Shown here piece by piece: positions 41,442 through 53,207 of a stretch of 64,000 bases of DNA. Each line of letters starts with the position of its first letter. Position 1 is the first letter of the stretch. The notes below the pieces were generated by a model that worked only from the letters and a program-made list of their open reading frames with translations, was not told the origin of the DNA and did not search any database. The position numbers and the translations under genes are program-made. The stretch comes from Methylobacterium tardum (GTDB lineage: Bacteria; Pseudomonadota; Alphaproteobacteria; Rhizobiales; Beijerinckiaceae): assembly GCF_023546765.1 (NCBI RefSeq), contig NZ_CP097484.1:6692001-6756000 (forward strand). Reading direction: 5' to 3'.

Positions 41442-41982
41442 GGCCAGTCTCCTGCGATCCTGTGATCGGAGGATTGAACCGGCCACCTGCCTAATCATCG
41501 GTTAAGGGCCGCGGACAGTCCACGGGACGGCTGTGGGCGTTCGGAGATGCGATGAACACCCCGTTACCGCCACGCCATAAATCCGAGCTGCATTCGTTTT
41601 AAAGTCGTCGCGTTGCACGGGCAGTCGCAGCGCTACGTCCGGTGCATCTTCAGGACCGGGATGCGCGGATGCTCTGCGAAGCCGCGTCGGGCGCATCCGG
41701 GCCGCGCCGGATGGGAATCGCTTGGCGGCTGAGCGCGCCCGCCCCGGCCGCCCTGGAGGCGCTCCGCTTCGATCACGATGGGCCGGGGACAATTGCGCCC
41801 GGATCGTGGAACTGGGAAACCCCCAGACGTCGGCATTGCCGCGGATCTGATGCTCGCGGCGCTGCACGATGCCTAAGGTGCCCGCCCGGGTGCCGTCCTC
41901 GATATCGAGGCCCCGTACGGCGGAGCGCCGGGGCGGGGCTGCGGCACGCCCAAATCCTGAAGGGACCGGGCGTGCCGCCGTC
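41442..41982. other. Gap with possible gene remnants
   Basis: About 540 bases between the FlaG-like and thiC genes. One plus-strand frame gives DVGIAADLMLAALHDA, a TAA, and then in the same frame GARPGAVLDIEAPYGGAPG, which looks like a decayed short gene. No full gene is supported. Confidence 0.3.
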
Positions 41983-44036
<2,054 letters not shown>

Positions 44037-44156
44037 GAACGATTCAAGACTCGGGCTCTCGGGCCGCTTTGTCAATGCTGAGTGCAACCCGTAGACAACA
44101 GATCCTCCCGGGCCGTCGCGCGCCTCGGCGAATGCCGTGCTCTCCAGCCAGCGGAT

Positions 44157-44986
44157 ATGCGTCTCCTGATCGGCCTGGCTCTCGCGGCCATCCTCTTCTA
44201 CGGCCTGGCCCTGGTCGTGCTCGGCCTCAACCAGCGCCGGCTCCTCTATCCGGGCGCGTATCGGCCATTGCCCGCCGTCGTGCCGGTTCCGGGCGTGGCC
44301 GCTGTCACCCTCGTCACCGAGGATGGCGAGACGCTGCACGCGCTGTGGAAGCCGCCGGAGCCCGGCTGCGGCGTGATCGTCAGTTTCCATGGCAACGGCT
44401 CGCGGCCGGAGCCGCAGGGCGCCCGCTTCACCGACGGTCCCTGGCACCGCGGCGGCTGGGGCGTCCTGGCCCCTGCCTATCGCGGCTATCCGGGCTCGAC
44501 CGGACACCCGAGCGAGACGGGGCTGATCCATGATGGGATGGCGGCGGTGGCTGCAGCGGCCGCTCGGGCGCCGGGTGCGCCGATCCTGCTTCACGGCCAT
44601 TCTTTGGGCGCCGCCGTCGCGGTCGCGGTCGGTGCGCGCACAGCGCCGCTCGGGTTGTATCTGGAGGCGCCGTTCGACTCGATGAGCCACGCCGTGCGGC
44701 TGCATGTCCCGCTGGCCCCGACCTGCTCCTGCGCGACACCTATCGCTCGGACCTGCGCATCCGCACCGGGACGGCGCCTGTGCTGATCGTTCAGGGCCGC
44801 GACGATCCTGTGGTGCCGGCCAAGCTTGCGGTCGCCCTGGCGGCGGCAGCCGGGCCGCGAGCCCGGATCGAGCTCGTTTCGGGCGACCACGTCTCGATCC
44901 TGGGCGTCGGTGATCGCGCGGCCGAGGCGCTGTTCCGGAGCCGCCTCGCGCGGGGCTGCGCGCCGGCGGCGCAATCGGAGCGGTAA
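44157..44986 (+). pseudogene. Alpha/beta hydrolase of the BEM46/YqkD type, frameshifted
   Basis: MRLLIGLALAAILFYGLALVV is a membrane anchor or signal, followed by YRPLPAVVPVPGV and a hydrolase domain: VSFHGNGSRPE (oxyanion HGNG), PGSTGHPSETGL and HGHSLGAAVAV (nucleophile elbow). At about 44717-44723 the frame shifts by one missing base; afterwards LLLRDTYRSDLRIRTGTAPV and QGRDDPVVPAK (Asp) and VSGDHVSIL (His) complete the catalytic triad. Stop at 44984-44986. The whole protein would be about 276 residues. Confidence 0.8.
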
Positions 44987-45004
44987 CGGGTCGAACGAGG
45001 GAGG

Positions 45005-45385
45005 ATGTGCGTGGTCGGACGGCGCTCACGGCGCTGGAGCGCCGATGACCCCGATGCGCCGGGGACGGCCGCGCGCGCGCATCCGGTCTGCCCGCTCTGC
45101 GAGCGGCCGATTCCGCCCGGCGCTCGCTCCAGCCTTCACCACCTGACCCCGAAGCTCAAAGGCGGGACGCACCGGGGTACGGTCCGGCTTCACCAGATCT
45201 GCCACTCGGCTATCCATGCCCGCTACAGCGAGGCCGAGATTGCCAAGCGCCTCGCCGATGTGGAGGCTCTCAGGGCCGATCCGGAGATCGCCCGGTTCCT
45301 GACCTGGGTCCGCGGCAAGCCCGACGATTTCCACGCCGCGACCCGCTCAACCCGCGACCGGCGCGCAGCACGGCGCAAGCACTGA
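45005..45385 (+). CDS. HNH endonuclease family protein
   Basis: A 126-residue protein. CPLCERPIP and the motif LHHLTPKLKGGTHRGTVRLH, then QICHSAIHA give the zinc-bound C-x2-C pair plus the HH...H...CHxxIH arrangement of HNH nucleases. The Arg-rich ends could bind DNA. It follows the broken hydrolase by 18 bases in the same direction. The function (repair, restriction or homing) is not known; many core genomes carry one such protein. Confidence 0.82.
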   Translation: MCVVGRRSRRWSADDPDAPGTAARAHPVCPLCERPIPPGARSSLHHLTPKLKGGTHRGTVRLHQICHSAIHARYSEAEIAKRLADVEALRADPEIARFLTWVRGKPDDFHAATRSTRDRRAARRKH

Positions 45386-45492
45386 CGGGCGGCATTTACC
45401 GCGCGTTCGCCACGTCGACAGCGGGCGCCGGCGCAGAGCCTTGTCGTCAACCGTTCCGGGTCCAGGATCGCCTCGACTGCAAGGACGGGACG

Positions 45493-46563
45493 ATGGCCGG
45501 AACCGGAGATGCGCGCGATCGGCTCGCCTGGGTCGATGTCGCCAAAGGCATATGCATCCTCCTCGTGGTCATGATGCATGCGGTGACCGGCACCGGCGAC
45601 GCCATGGGCGGCGAAGGTTTTCTGCATCCGGTCGTGGCCTTCGCGAAGCCGTTTCGGATTCCGGACTTCTTCCTCCTGTCCGGCCTGTTCATGGGCCGGG
45701 TAATCGGCCGTGACTGGCGCCTGTTCTCCGACCGCCGCGTCGTTCACTTCGCCTATTTCTACCTGCTGTGGCTCGTGATCCAGTCGGCCGCGCGGTACGG
45801 GAAGATCGTCGGCGACGGCGGGCCGACGGCCTTCGCGGCGCATCTCGCCCATTCACTGATCGAACCCTATTCGAGCCTGTGGTTCATCTATCTGCTGGCG
45901 GTGTTCTCGGTCGTGACCAAGGCGCTCCATCAGGTTCCCGCGGGCCTGCTGCTGACGGGCGCTGCCCTGCTGCAGATCGCCGATATCCGCAGTGACTCGA
46001 CGCTCATCGGCGAGTTCTGCGCCCGGTATGTCTACTTCCTCGCCGGCTACCTGTTTGCGGGTCGGATCTTCGCGCTGGCCGATACCGCGCGCCGCCGGAT
46101 CGGTCTCGCCCTGTGCGGCCTCGCCGTCTGGGCTGGCCTGGAAGGGTGGCTGGCACTGACCCCGTGGAGCAATCCGGATCACCCGACCGTAGCCAGCCTG
46201 CCGCTCGTCAGCCTTGCGCTGGGTGCGGCAGGGGCGCTGGCGATCGTCGTGACCGCTGCGCTGATCGTCCGGTTGGGAGGTCCGGTCGCCGAGGCGATCA
46301 GGACCTGCGGTCAGCGCTCGATCGTGATCTATCTCGCCTTCTCGTTGCCGATGGCCGCCACGCGGGAGCTTCTCGTGCGCAGCGGTTGGATCGCCGATAT
46401 CGGCGCGGCGAGCCTGATCGTCATCGCGATGGCGGTGCTGATGCCCTTGATCCTCGAGCGGCTCGTGCGCGGCACGTCGTTCGATTTCCTGTTCGTGCGG
46501 CCCCGGCGCTTTCGCCTCGCCACGGCCAGCGGCCGCCCTGTGCCCGCTCTGCAACCGGGCTGA
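45493..46563 (+). CDS. Acyltransferase family 3 membrane protein
   Basis: A 356-residue protein with about ten hydrophobic helices. RLAWVDVAKGICILLVVMMH contains the family's conserved His in the first helix, which is the putative catalytic residue; FRIPDFFLLSGLFMGRVIG and SLWFIYLLAVFSVVTK are also typical. Members transfer acyl groups (acetyl or succinyl) to polysaccharides, glucans or lipids at the inner membrane. The substrate here is unknown. It ends just before a PilZ gene on the opposite strand. Confidence 0.82.
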   Translation: MAGTGDARDRLAWVDVAKGICILLVVMMHAVTGTGDAMGGEGFLHPVVAFAKPFRIPDFFLLSGLFMGRVIGRDWRLFSDRRVVHFAYFYLLWLVIQSAARYGKIVGDGGPTAFAAHLAHSLIEPYSSLWFIYLLAVFSVVTKALHQVPAGLLLTGAALLQIADIRSDSTLIGEFCARYVYFLAGYLFAGRIFALADTARRRIGLALCGLAVWAGLEGWLALTPWSNPDHPTVASLPLVSLALGAAGALAIVVTAALIVRLGGPVAEAIRTCGQRSIVIYLAFSLPMAATRELLVRSGWIADIGAASLIVIAMAVLMPLILERLVRGTSFDFLFVRPRRFRLATASGRPVPALQPG

Positions 46564-46572
46564 GGCGCGGGC

Positions 46573-46827
46573 TCAGCCTTCGACAGGCGCGAAGGTCAGG
46601 CCGATCCGGCGGCCTCGCCGCCACGCCACGGCGACCAACTGCGGGTCACCACCTTCGGTCAGGCGCAACTGGAACTTGGCCGGAACGACTTGGTCGCCCT
46701 CGACTTCGATCTGAGCGCCCGTCTCGGTGATGTCCCAGACCAGGCAGCCGACCGCGCCGCGTTCGAGCAGCAGGCTGCCGATCGTGAAGGCGTTCTTCCG
46801 GAAAACGCTGCGGCGATTCTCCGTCAT
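46573..46827 (-). CDS. PilZ-domain protein
   Basis: An 84-residue stand-alone PilZ domain. The N-terminal R-x3-R motif is present as RSVFRKNAF, followed by VWDITETGAQIEV (D-x-S/T-x-x-G, here with Thr) and a final LVAVAWRRGRRIGLTF strand. It probably binds cyclic-di-GMP and acts as a small effector. It faces the acyltransferase gene at 3' ends. Given several cyclic-di-GMP enzymes in the window, it may control envelope or motility outputs. Confidence 0.82.
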   Translation of the reverse strand: MTENRRSVFRKNAFTIGSLLLERGAVGCLVWDITETGAQIEVEGDQVVPAKFQLRLTEGGDPQLVAVAWRRGRRIGLTFAPVEG

Positions 46828-46963
46828 GGCCTCCCACCGGTCACGTCAGTCAGCGGAGCCGGGCTCCGCGCCGCACCATGTTGCCGACCGGCGGTTAACA
46901 GGCCGGATGCGCGCGAAGGCCGAGTTGCGATGCCGCAGATCAATCCTCGTCCGGATCGTCCCG

Positions 46964-47393
46964 CTAGCGACGCCGCGACGGTCCGTAATCTTCGTCGTAC
47001 GGGCGGCGTGCCGGTGGGCGATCGTAGTCGCGACCGTAGCGATAGGTATCGCGGCGCGGCTCGTCATCCTCGTCAAACCGTCTCCGATCGGTACCGCCGC
47101 CCGCGGTGATCCGCGGCGCGTACCAGCAGCTCTTCGCCTCGGCCCGGAGCCGGGTCGCCGAAGGTCTGCGTGTTGCACGGAACCGTGCCGCCCTGCGGGA
47201 ACGGGCGACCGTTGGTCCGGCCCGGGACCCCGTAATACACGTTGGTCGGGTAGGACATCCGGCAGACCCCGCCGTCCTGGGCGCAGCCGACCAAGTTCAC
47301 GGTGTCGAGCTGGTAGGCCTGCGCCGGCGTGAGGTGCAGCACGGCCGATCCCAGCGATAAGGCTCCGAAGGCCACAACGATCCGATGGCGCAC
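46964..47393 (-). pseudogene. Small exported cysteine-containing protein, frameshifted
   Basis: GTG start at 47393 with a signal peptide (RHRIVVAFGALSLGSAVLHL, cleaved after AYQ-like AQA). The mature part VNLVGCAQDGGVCRMSYPTN, VYYGVPGRTNGRPFPQG and VPCNTQTFGDP is coherent. A single extra base around 47130-47137 then breaks the frame; corrected, it continues CWYAPRITAGGGTDRRRF and an acidic/tyrosine-rich tail to a stop at 46964-46966. Total about 142 residues. Function unknown; possibly real only in part. Confidence 0.5.
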
Positions 47394-47551
47394 GTCCCTG
47401 ATTCCCCCGTGGTTCGTGGTCACGCTGCCGAATAATCCGGAAGCCGGCTTCCGGCCAGCGGCGGCGCTCGCTATGCCGTCGCCGGCAGCCACCGACATCG
47501 CATGTTCTGGCGACATCGCGCGTTACGAAGGCGGCGCCGCAGGAGGCCTTG

Positions 47552-47923
47552 ATGAGAGATGCGTCCGCGCAGGAGCTCCTGCTGCTCAGCGCGCTGCAGG
47601 AATGCCGGATCCAACTCACGGCCGCACGCAACGACGCGCTGGCCAGCGCGGACCTGCGGCACGAACTTGAGGCCGCACTCCGGCGTGAGGAGCACCTCAA
47701 GACCGAACTCGTGCAGGAGCGGGAACGGACGGAGGCTGTCCGCCTCGTCCTTCATGCGCTTGCCAAGAGCATCGGATGGCTCGGTCTGCGACGTCGGCTC
47801 TTCCTGTCTCGCATCGCCCGCCTCGGCCGCGAGACGCCGGATTCGGGTCCGCAAGCCGTGCGCCACGACGTGCTTCTTGCCGAGTCCCGGCGTGTTCTCG
47901 GAGTGACGCCCCCCACCGGCTAG
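47552..47923 (+). CDS. Coiled-coil hypothetical protein
   Basis: A 123-residue helical protein starting MRDASAQELLLLSALQECRI. Heptads with LRHELEAALRREEHLKTELV form a coiled coil, followed by LVLHALAKSIGWLGLRRRLF and a basic tail. The start ATG (47552) follows a TTG. It has no recognised domain and its role is unknown; it diverges from the broken exported protein gene. Confidence 0.5.
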   Translation: MRDASAQELLLLSALQECRIQLTAARNDALASADLRHELEAALRREEHLKTELVQERERTEAVRLVLHALAKSIGWLGLRRRLFLSRIARLGRETPDSGPQAVRHDVLLAESRRVLGVTPPTG

Positions 47924-48079
47924 GGGCCCGCGGTCCTGACGCTCTTCCGGGACGAAGCCTGGAACGGGTGCGGACCGCATCGATAACGGCCCCTTAAACG
48001 GCCGCATTTAGCATGCGGAAACCGTCACGCGTCGCACGAGACCCGCGCGTCGGTTCGGATCAATGCGAAGACGGGATGC

Positions 48080-50254
48080 ATGGCCAAGGGTCGAGGCAGG
48101 ATTGAGCCGAATTTCGATGTGCCTGAAGGGCGCGTGAGGGATCGCGGCGAACTCGATCTGCGCCTGTCCCGGGAGGACCGTCCCGGGACAGGAGAGCGCG
48201 TGGCGAAGCGATCGGGCGGCACGGCGCGGCAGCCGGCCAAGACGGGCGGGCGACCAAAGCGTTCGGGTAGCGCCCGGCGTCGCCGCTCGTGGCTCGGCCG
48301 GATCGTCTACGGCACCGTCGTGCTCGGCCTCTGGGCCGTGATCGGGCTGGCCGGGCTGATCGCCTACCACGCGTCCCAGCTGCCCCCGATCGACCAGCTC
48401 GCGGTGCCCAAGCGCCCGCCCAACATCGCCATCCTGGCGAGCGACGGCTCGCTGCTGGCCAACCGCGGCGAGACGGGCGGCCGCGTGGTCTCGATCAAGG
48501 AGCTGCCGCCCTATCTGCCCCGCGCCTTCGTGGCGATCGAGGACCGGCGCTTCTACCAGCATTTCGGCGTCGACCCGGTCGGCATCCTGCGCGCCATCGG
48601 CCAGAACCTGACCCGGCGCGGCGTGGCCCAGGGCGGATCGACCCTGACGCAGCAGCTCGCCAAGAACCTGTTCCTGACCCAGGAGCGCACCGCCTCGCGC
48701 AAGATCCAGGAGGCGATCCTTGCCCTGTGGCTGGAGCACAAATACACCAAGGACGAGATCCTGGAGCTGTATCTGAACCGCGTCTATTTCGGCGCTGGCG
48801 CCTACGGCGTCGAGGCCGCGGCGCAGCGGTATTTCGGCAAGCCCGCCAAGGAGGTGAGCCTCGCGCAGGCCGCCATGCTTGGCGGCCTCGTGCAGGCACC
48901 TTCGCGGCTCGCCCCGAACCGCAACCTGCCCGCTGCCCAGGCGCGCGCCGCCCAGGTGCTCGCCGCCATGCAGGACCTCGCCTTCGCGTCGCCGCAGGAC
49001 GTCAAGGTGGCGCTCGCCCAGCCCGCGAAGCCGGCGAACGCCCGCGGCGGCGGCTCGGCCAACTACGTCGCGGACCTCGTGATGGACGTGCTCGGCGATT
49101 ACGTCGGCAAGTTCGATACCGACATCACCGTGCAGACCACCGTCGATACGGGTCTCCAGGCCGCTGCCGAACGCGCACTCACCGACGAGCTCAACGCCAA
49201 GGGCGCGCGCTTCAACGTGGGCCAGGGCGCCATGGTCTCGATGCGGCCCGACGGCGCGATCCGCGCGCTGATCGGCGGTCGCGACTACGCCCAGAGCCAG
49301 TTCAACCGCGCGACCACCGCGAAGCGGCAGCCCGGCTCGTCGTTCAAGCCCTTCGTCTATCTCACCGCGGTGGAGCACGGGGCGACGCCCGACACCGTGC
49401 GGGACGACGCCCCGATCCGCATCGGCAACTGGGCGCCGGAGAACTACTCGCACCGCTACGAGGGTCCGGTGACCCTGCGGACCGCGCTGGCGCAATCGCT
49501 GAACACCGTCGCAGTGCGTCTCGGCCAGGAAGTCGGCCCGAAGGCGGTGGTTCAGACCGCGCAGCGGCTCGGGATCACGTCGCCGCTCCAGGCCAACGGG
49601 TCGATCGCCCTCGGCACGTCGGAAGTGACGCTGCTGGAGATGGTCGGAGCCTACGGCGCCTTCGCCAATGGCGGCACAGGCGTGATCCCCTACGTGGTCA
49701 CCAGCGTGAAGGGTCAGGACGGCAAGGTGCTCTACAAGCGTGCCGATAGCGGGCTCGGCCGGGTCATCAGCGCCGATGCCGACGGCATGATGAACGCGAT
49801 GATGCACGAGACCTTCGTCAGCGGCACCGCCAAGAAGTCCGACATTCCGGGCTGGGAGCTCGCCGGCAAGAGTGGCACCACCCAGGATTATCGCGATGCC
49901 TGGTTCATCGGCTTCTCGGGGAGCCTCGTGACCGGGGTCTGGCTCGGCAATGACGACGGCGAGCTGACCAAGAAGGTGACCGGCGGGAATCTGCCGGCCG
50001 AGGTCTGGAAGACCTACATGACCCAGGCGCTCAAGGGCCAGAATCCGGTTCCGCTGCCCAACATCAACCGCTGGCGCAGGGCGCCGGAGACGACCGCTTC
50101 GGTGGCGAGCGCCGCGCCGGGCTCACCGGCCGGCATACTCGGCCAGATCTTCGGCGAGCCGGAGGCGCCGGCGCCGCGTCCGGCCGCGCCGGCACGCCGG
50201 GCTCAGAAGGACGACCGCAACTTCATCGAGAAGCTGTTCGGCATCGGTGACTGA
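48080..50254 (+). CDS. Class A penicillin-binding protein (PBP1A-type)
   Basis: A 724-residue bifunctional peptidoglycan synthase. A long basic cytoplasmic tail precedes one membrane helix (about 73-95, IVYGTVVLGLWAVIGLAGLI). The glycosyltransferase domain (GT51) shows EDRRFYQHFGVDP with the catalytic Glu, GGSTLTQQLAKNLFL and KIQEAILALWLE. The transpeptidase domain has the SxxK site in GSSFKPF, SxN in SLN and KTG-type KSGTT. The C-terminal tail is proline/alanine-rich. It polymerises and cross-links septal or side-wall murein. Downstream hairpin at 50317-50344. Confidence 0.93.
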   Translation: MAKGRGRIEPNFDVPEGRVRDRGELDLRLSREDRPGTGERVAKRSGGTARQPAKTGGRPKRSGSARRRRSWLGRIVYGTVVLGLWAVIGLAGLIAYHASQLPPIDQLAVPKRPPNIAILASDGSLLANRGETGGRVVSIKELPPYLPRAFVAIEDRRFYQHFGVDPVGILRAIGQNLTRRGVAQGGSTLTQQLAKNLFLTQERTASRKIQEAILALWLEHKYTKDEILELYLNRVYFGAGAYGVEAAAQRYFGKPAKEVSLAQAAMLGGLVQAPSRLAPNRNLPAAQARAAQVLAAMQDLAFASPQDVKVALAQPAKPANARGGGSANYVADLVMDVLGDYVGKFDTDITVQTTVDTGLQAAAERALTDELNAKGARFNVGQGAMVSMRPDGAIRALIGGRDYAQSQFNRATTAKRQPGSSFKPFVYLTAVEHGATPDTVRDDAPIRIGNWAPENYSHRYEGPVTLRTALAQSLNTVAVRLGQEVGPKAVVQTAQRLGITSPLQANGSIALGTSEVTLLEMVGAYGAFANGGTGVIPYVVTSVKGQDGKVLYKRADSGLGRVISADADGMMNAMMHETFVSGTAKKSDIPGWELAGKSGTTQDYRDAWFIGFSGSLVTGVWLGNDDGELTKKVTGGNLPAEVWKTYMTQALKGQNPVPLPNINRWRRAPETTASVASAAPGSPAGILGQIFGEPEAPAPRPAAPARRAQKDDRNFIEKLFGIGD

Positions 50255-50316
50255 GGATCGGTCGTCCTTGGGTGCCAGCGCCGAAGCGGGTCTCGGCGAG
50301 CGATAAGGCGAACGGA

Positions 50317-50344
50317 GGCACGCGGGATCCGAGCCCCGCGTGCC
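50317..50344 (+). terminator. Hairpin downstream of the PBP gene
   Basis: Ten perfect pairs GGCACGCGGG / CCCGCGTGCC with an eight-base loop. It lies 63 bases after the PBP stop. It lacks a clear T run, so it could be a terminator or mRNA 3' end stabiliser. Confidence 0.48.
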
Positions 50345-50524
50345 AAGAGGGACGAGCGTGCACGCCCGGTGCGTGTGACAAGCCCCGGTCCGACGCGCCG
50401 GTTCACCGATCGCTAATCTTTTCGGTCATGTCTTTGTCAATCTTCCTGAGCGAGTATTCGCGTCAATTCTAAGTTCAGCGACCGCGAGCGCGCGTTCGAC
50501 TGTAGCCGTGGTGACGCGACGGTC

Positions 50525-52075
50525 ATGATCCTGCGATCGGCTGCTATAGCCCTGCGTGCGCATCTGGCCGACCGGGCCACACGCCTGATCGCCGCGGCCG
50601 GCGCGAGCCTGCTCGTCTGTCTGACCTTGCTCGGCGCCTATCTGTGTATCGACCTGCGCGACATCGCTTGGCACGGCGCCCGGCGCAACGGCGCCAACCT
50701 GCTGGCGGTGATCGAGGAGGGGGTCGGCCACAGCATCCGGACGTACGATCAATCGCTGCGTGATGCGGCCCGTCTGGCGAGCCGGCCGGATATCGCCGCC
50801 CTGGAGCCCGAACTCAGGCGGTTAGCCCTGTTCAACGTCTCGCCTCTGCAGTCAGGCCTGGGTCCGATCGCCGTCACCGACGTCGACGGCCACGTCCGAA
50901 TGACGAGCGATCCGAATCTGTCGCCTCAACTCAATCTGAGCGATCTGCCCGAGTTCGAGACCCTGCGTTCCGATCCGCAGGCGGGCCTCATTCTGACGGG
51001 TCCGACCCGTTCACGCATGACGGGGCGCCAGATCATCCGCATGAGCCGTCGAATCGAGACGCCGGACGGTGCCTTCGCCGGTATCGTGACGGGGTCGATC
51101 GTCCTCGTGCACTTCCAGCGGCTGTTCGACCGTTTGCGCTTCGACAACGGTCTCATCATCAACATCTTCCACAGAGACGGGACGCTGCTGATGCGGGCGC
51201 CGGAACGCTCCGCGGCGCTCGGCCGGAATATCGGAAACAGCCCCGGCTACCAGATCTATAGGACACACCAGCAGGGCGAGTTTCTGGGTCGATCGAGTCT
51301 CGACGGAGAGGCGCGGCTCTACGCGTTTTCCAACCTCCACGATCTTCCGCTGATCGTGACGGTAGCCACCAGCGTCGAGAGCATTCGCGCGCTCTGGATC
51401 TACAAGGCTGCGATCATCGCCGTCCTGATCCTCTGCCTGAACGTCCTGACCTTCAGCCTGACGATCCTGCTGCATCGGGAAATCGGGCGTCGGGCGCTCG
51501 CGGAAGCCGCCACGCAGCAGGCCAACGCCGCGCTCGCCGTCCTAGCGCGGACGGATGGCCTGACGGGTCTCCCGAACCGGCGCAGCTATGACGAGCACGT
51601 CGCTGCGGAGTGGACGCGTGCGGTCCGATCCCACGCGCCGCTGGCGCTGATGATCGTGGATGCGGACCACTTCAAGCAGTTCAACGACCGGTTCGGCCAT
51701 CACCGCGGTGATGAAGTCCTGAAAGTGATCGCCGATTGCCTGCGGCGGACGCATCCCATCGATGGGCTCTGCTTCCGGATCGGGGGTGAGGAGTTCGTGG
51801 TGCTTCTGCCGGGGCTCGACGCGGCGGCGGCTTACGACGTGGCCGAACGGGTGCGTAGAGCCGTGGTCAACCTGCAGATCGCCCACGCCCCGGAGGTCGG
51901 CGGCGTCGCCACCGTCAGCATCGGCGTCGCGAGTGCCGATCCTGGCTCCGGCGGTGCACCCGATACGCTGTTCGTGGCGGCGGATGCGGCGCTGTACGCG
52001 GCCAAGAAGGCGGGCCGCAATCGGGTGCGCGCCACTGCTGCCGAGGAACCGGTCTCGCGCGCGCGGTGTGCCTGA
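50525..52075 (+). CDS. Membrane diguanylate cyclase with dCache-like sensor
   Basis: A 516-residue protein. A membrane helix near 20-42 (LIAAAGASLLVCLTLLGAYL), a periplasmic sensor domain of about 240 residues (VGHSIRTYDQSLRDAARL, HQQGEFLGRSSLDGEARLYA) of the dCache type and a second helix near 290-315 precede a GGDEF domain with intact RIGGEEFVVLLPG (GGEEF). It makes cyclic-di-GMP in response to an unknown external signal. No inhibitory I-site (RxxD) is obvious. Stands alone; convergent with the next gene. Confidence 0.88.
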   Translation: MILRSAAIALRAHLADRATRLIAAAGASLLVCLTLLGAYLCIDLRDIAWHGARRNGANLLAVIEEGVGHSIRTYDQSLRDAARLASRPDIAALEPELRRLALFNVSPLQSGLGPIAVTDVDGHVRMTSDPNLSPQLNLSDLPEFETLRSDPQAGLILTGPTRSRMTGRQIIRMSRRIETPDGAFAGIVTGSIVLVHFQRLFDRLRFDNGLIINIFHRDGTLLMRAPERSAALGRNIGNSPGYQIYRTHQQGEFLGRSSLDGEARLYAFSNLHDLPLIVTVATSVESIRALWIYKAAIIAVLILCLNVLTFSLTILLHREIGRRALAEAATQQANAALAVLARTDGLTGLPNRRSYDEHVAAEWTRAVRSHAPLALMIVDADHFKQFNDRFGHHRGDEVLKVIADCLRRTHPIDGLCFRIGGEEFVVLLPGLDAAAAYDVAERVRRAVVNLQIAHAPEVGGVATVSIGVASADPGSGGAPDTLFVAADAALYAAKKAGRNRVRATAAEEPVSRARCA

Positions 52076-52088
52076 GGTTCGGGGACGG

Positions 52089-52928
52089 TCAGAGCATCGG
52101 CAGCATCCGGGGGCGCGGGCCACGCGGGAAGTGCGAATCGATCATGGCGATCTCGGCCGGCCCAAGATGCAGGTCCGCCGCGCCGGCATTCTCGACCGCC
52201 CGGCTGGTGCGGCTCGTTTTCGGGATCGTGAACGTCCCGGGGCTCCGCGTCAGGAAGGCGAGGGCCACGGCGTAGGGCGTCGTCCCGTGCGCGCGGGCAA
52301 TGCCCTCCAGAACCTGCCCGCCGACGCTTGCGGGATCGGGGAACTCGCCGCTGCCGAAGGGCGAGTAGCCGACCATCGCGACACCGTGGGTCTCGCACCA
52401 GGGCAGCACCGCGTGCTCGATCGCCCGCTCGTTCAGATGATACAGGACCTGGTTGCAGGCGATCCGGTCCGGGCCGGCGATGGCGAGCGCCCGATCGAGG
52501 TCGTCGACATCGAAGTTGCTCAAGCCCCACGAGAGGATCTTCCCCGCCCGGCGCAGATCCTCAAATCCGGCGATCGTCTCCTCGAGCGGGTGCTGCCCCG
52601 GCCAATGCAACAGGTAGCTGTCGAGCCGGTCCGTTCTCAGGCGGCGGAGCGAGGCTTCGCAGGCGCGCACGACACCCCGGCGGGTGGCATTGCCGGGCAC
52701 CACCTTCGAGACAAGGAAGACCTCCTCGCGGCAATCCGCGACCGCCTCGGCCACGATCGCTTCGGCGTCGCCATACATCTCGGCGGTGTCGATATGGGTC
52801 ATGCCGGCATCGATGCCGGCCCGCAGCGCGCGGACCGCATCCGCGCGATCCGCGCTGTCGATGTGCCACGTGCCCTGGCCGATCACCGAAACCGGGACGC
52901 GTGTCGCACCGAAGCTTCTGGCGTACAT
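52089..52928 (-). CDS. Aldo/keto reductase
   Basis: A 279-residue AKR fold enzyme. All four catalytic residues are visible: Asp47, Tyr52, Lys75 and His108, in THIDTAEMYGD, VFLVSKVVP and SYLLHWPG. The C-terminus has the NADPH-binding IPKTSRTSRAVENA. It reduces a carbonyl substrate using NADPH. The substrate is unknown. The length is typical. Upstream is a 280-base promoter-containing region shared with the cyclase gene. Confidence 0.88.
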   Translation of the reverse strand: MYARSFGATRVPVSVIGQGTWHIDSADRADAVRALRAGIDAGMTHIDTAEMYGDAEAIVAEAVADCREEVFLVSKVVPGNATRRGVVRACEASLRRLRTDRLDSYLLHWPGQHPLEETIAGFEDLRRAGKILSWGLSNFDVDDLDRALAIAGPDRIACNQVLYHLNERAIEHAVLPWCETHGVAMVGYSPFGSGEFPDPASVGGQVLEGIARAHGTTPYAVALAFLTRSPGTFTIPKTSRTSRAVENAGAADLHLGPAEIAMIDSHFPRGPRPRMLPML

Positions 52929-53207
52929 GGCAGCGCTCCCTTCCCTGCCGCGACCTGATTTCCGGGGCGCACCTCATGGCTGACGGGCCCCGCTCGGCGT
53001 GCAGTGTCCCTGCCGCTCATCGTCCGGCACGCCTTACTCGCGCCATCTTGGGGCGTTGAGCAATGGCTGGGTGATGCCCGCGGCGCTAAACTTTAGGCCA
53101 CGGCCTGAAATCGGGCGACGAGGGGCTGCCGCGTCTGCTGGTCCCGCGTCCGCGCGGAGCGTGGTTCGAGGCGCGGTCCATCGGTAGGCCATGCTGGAGA
53201 TGCGCCG

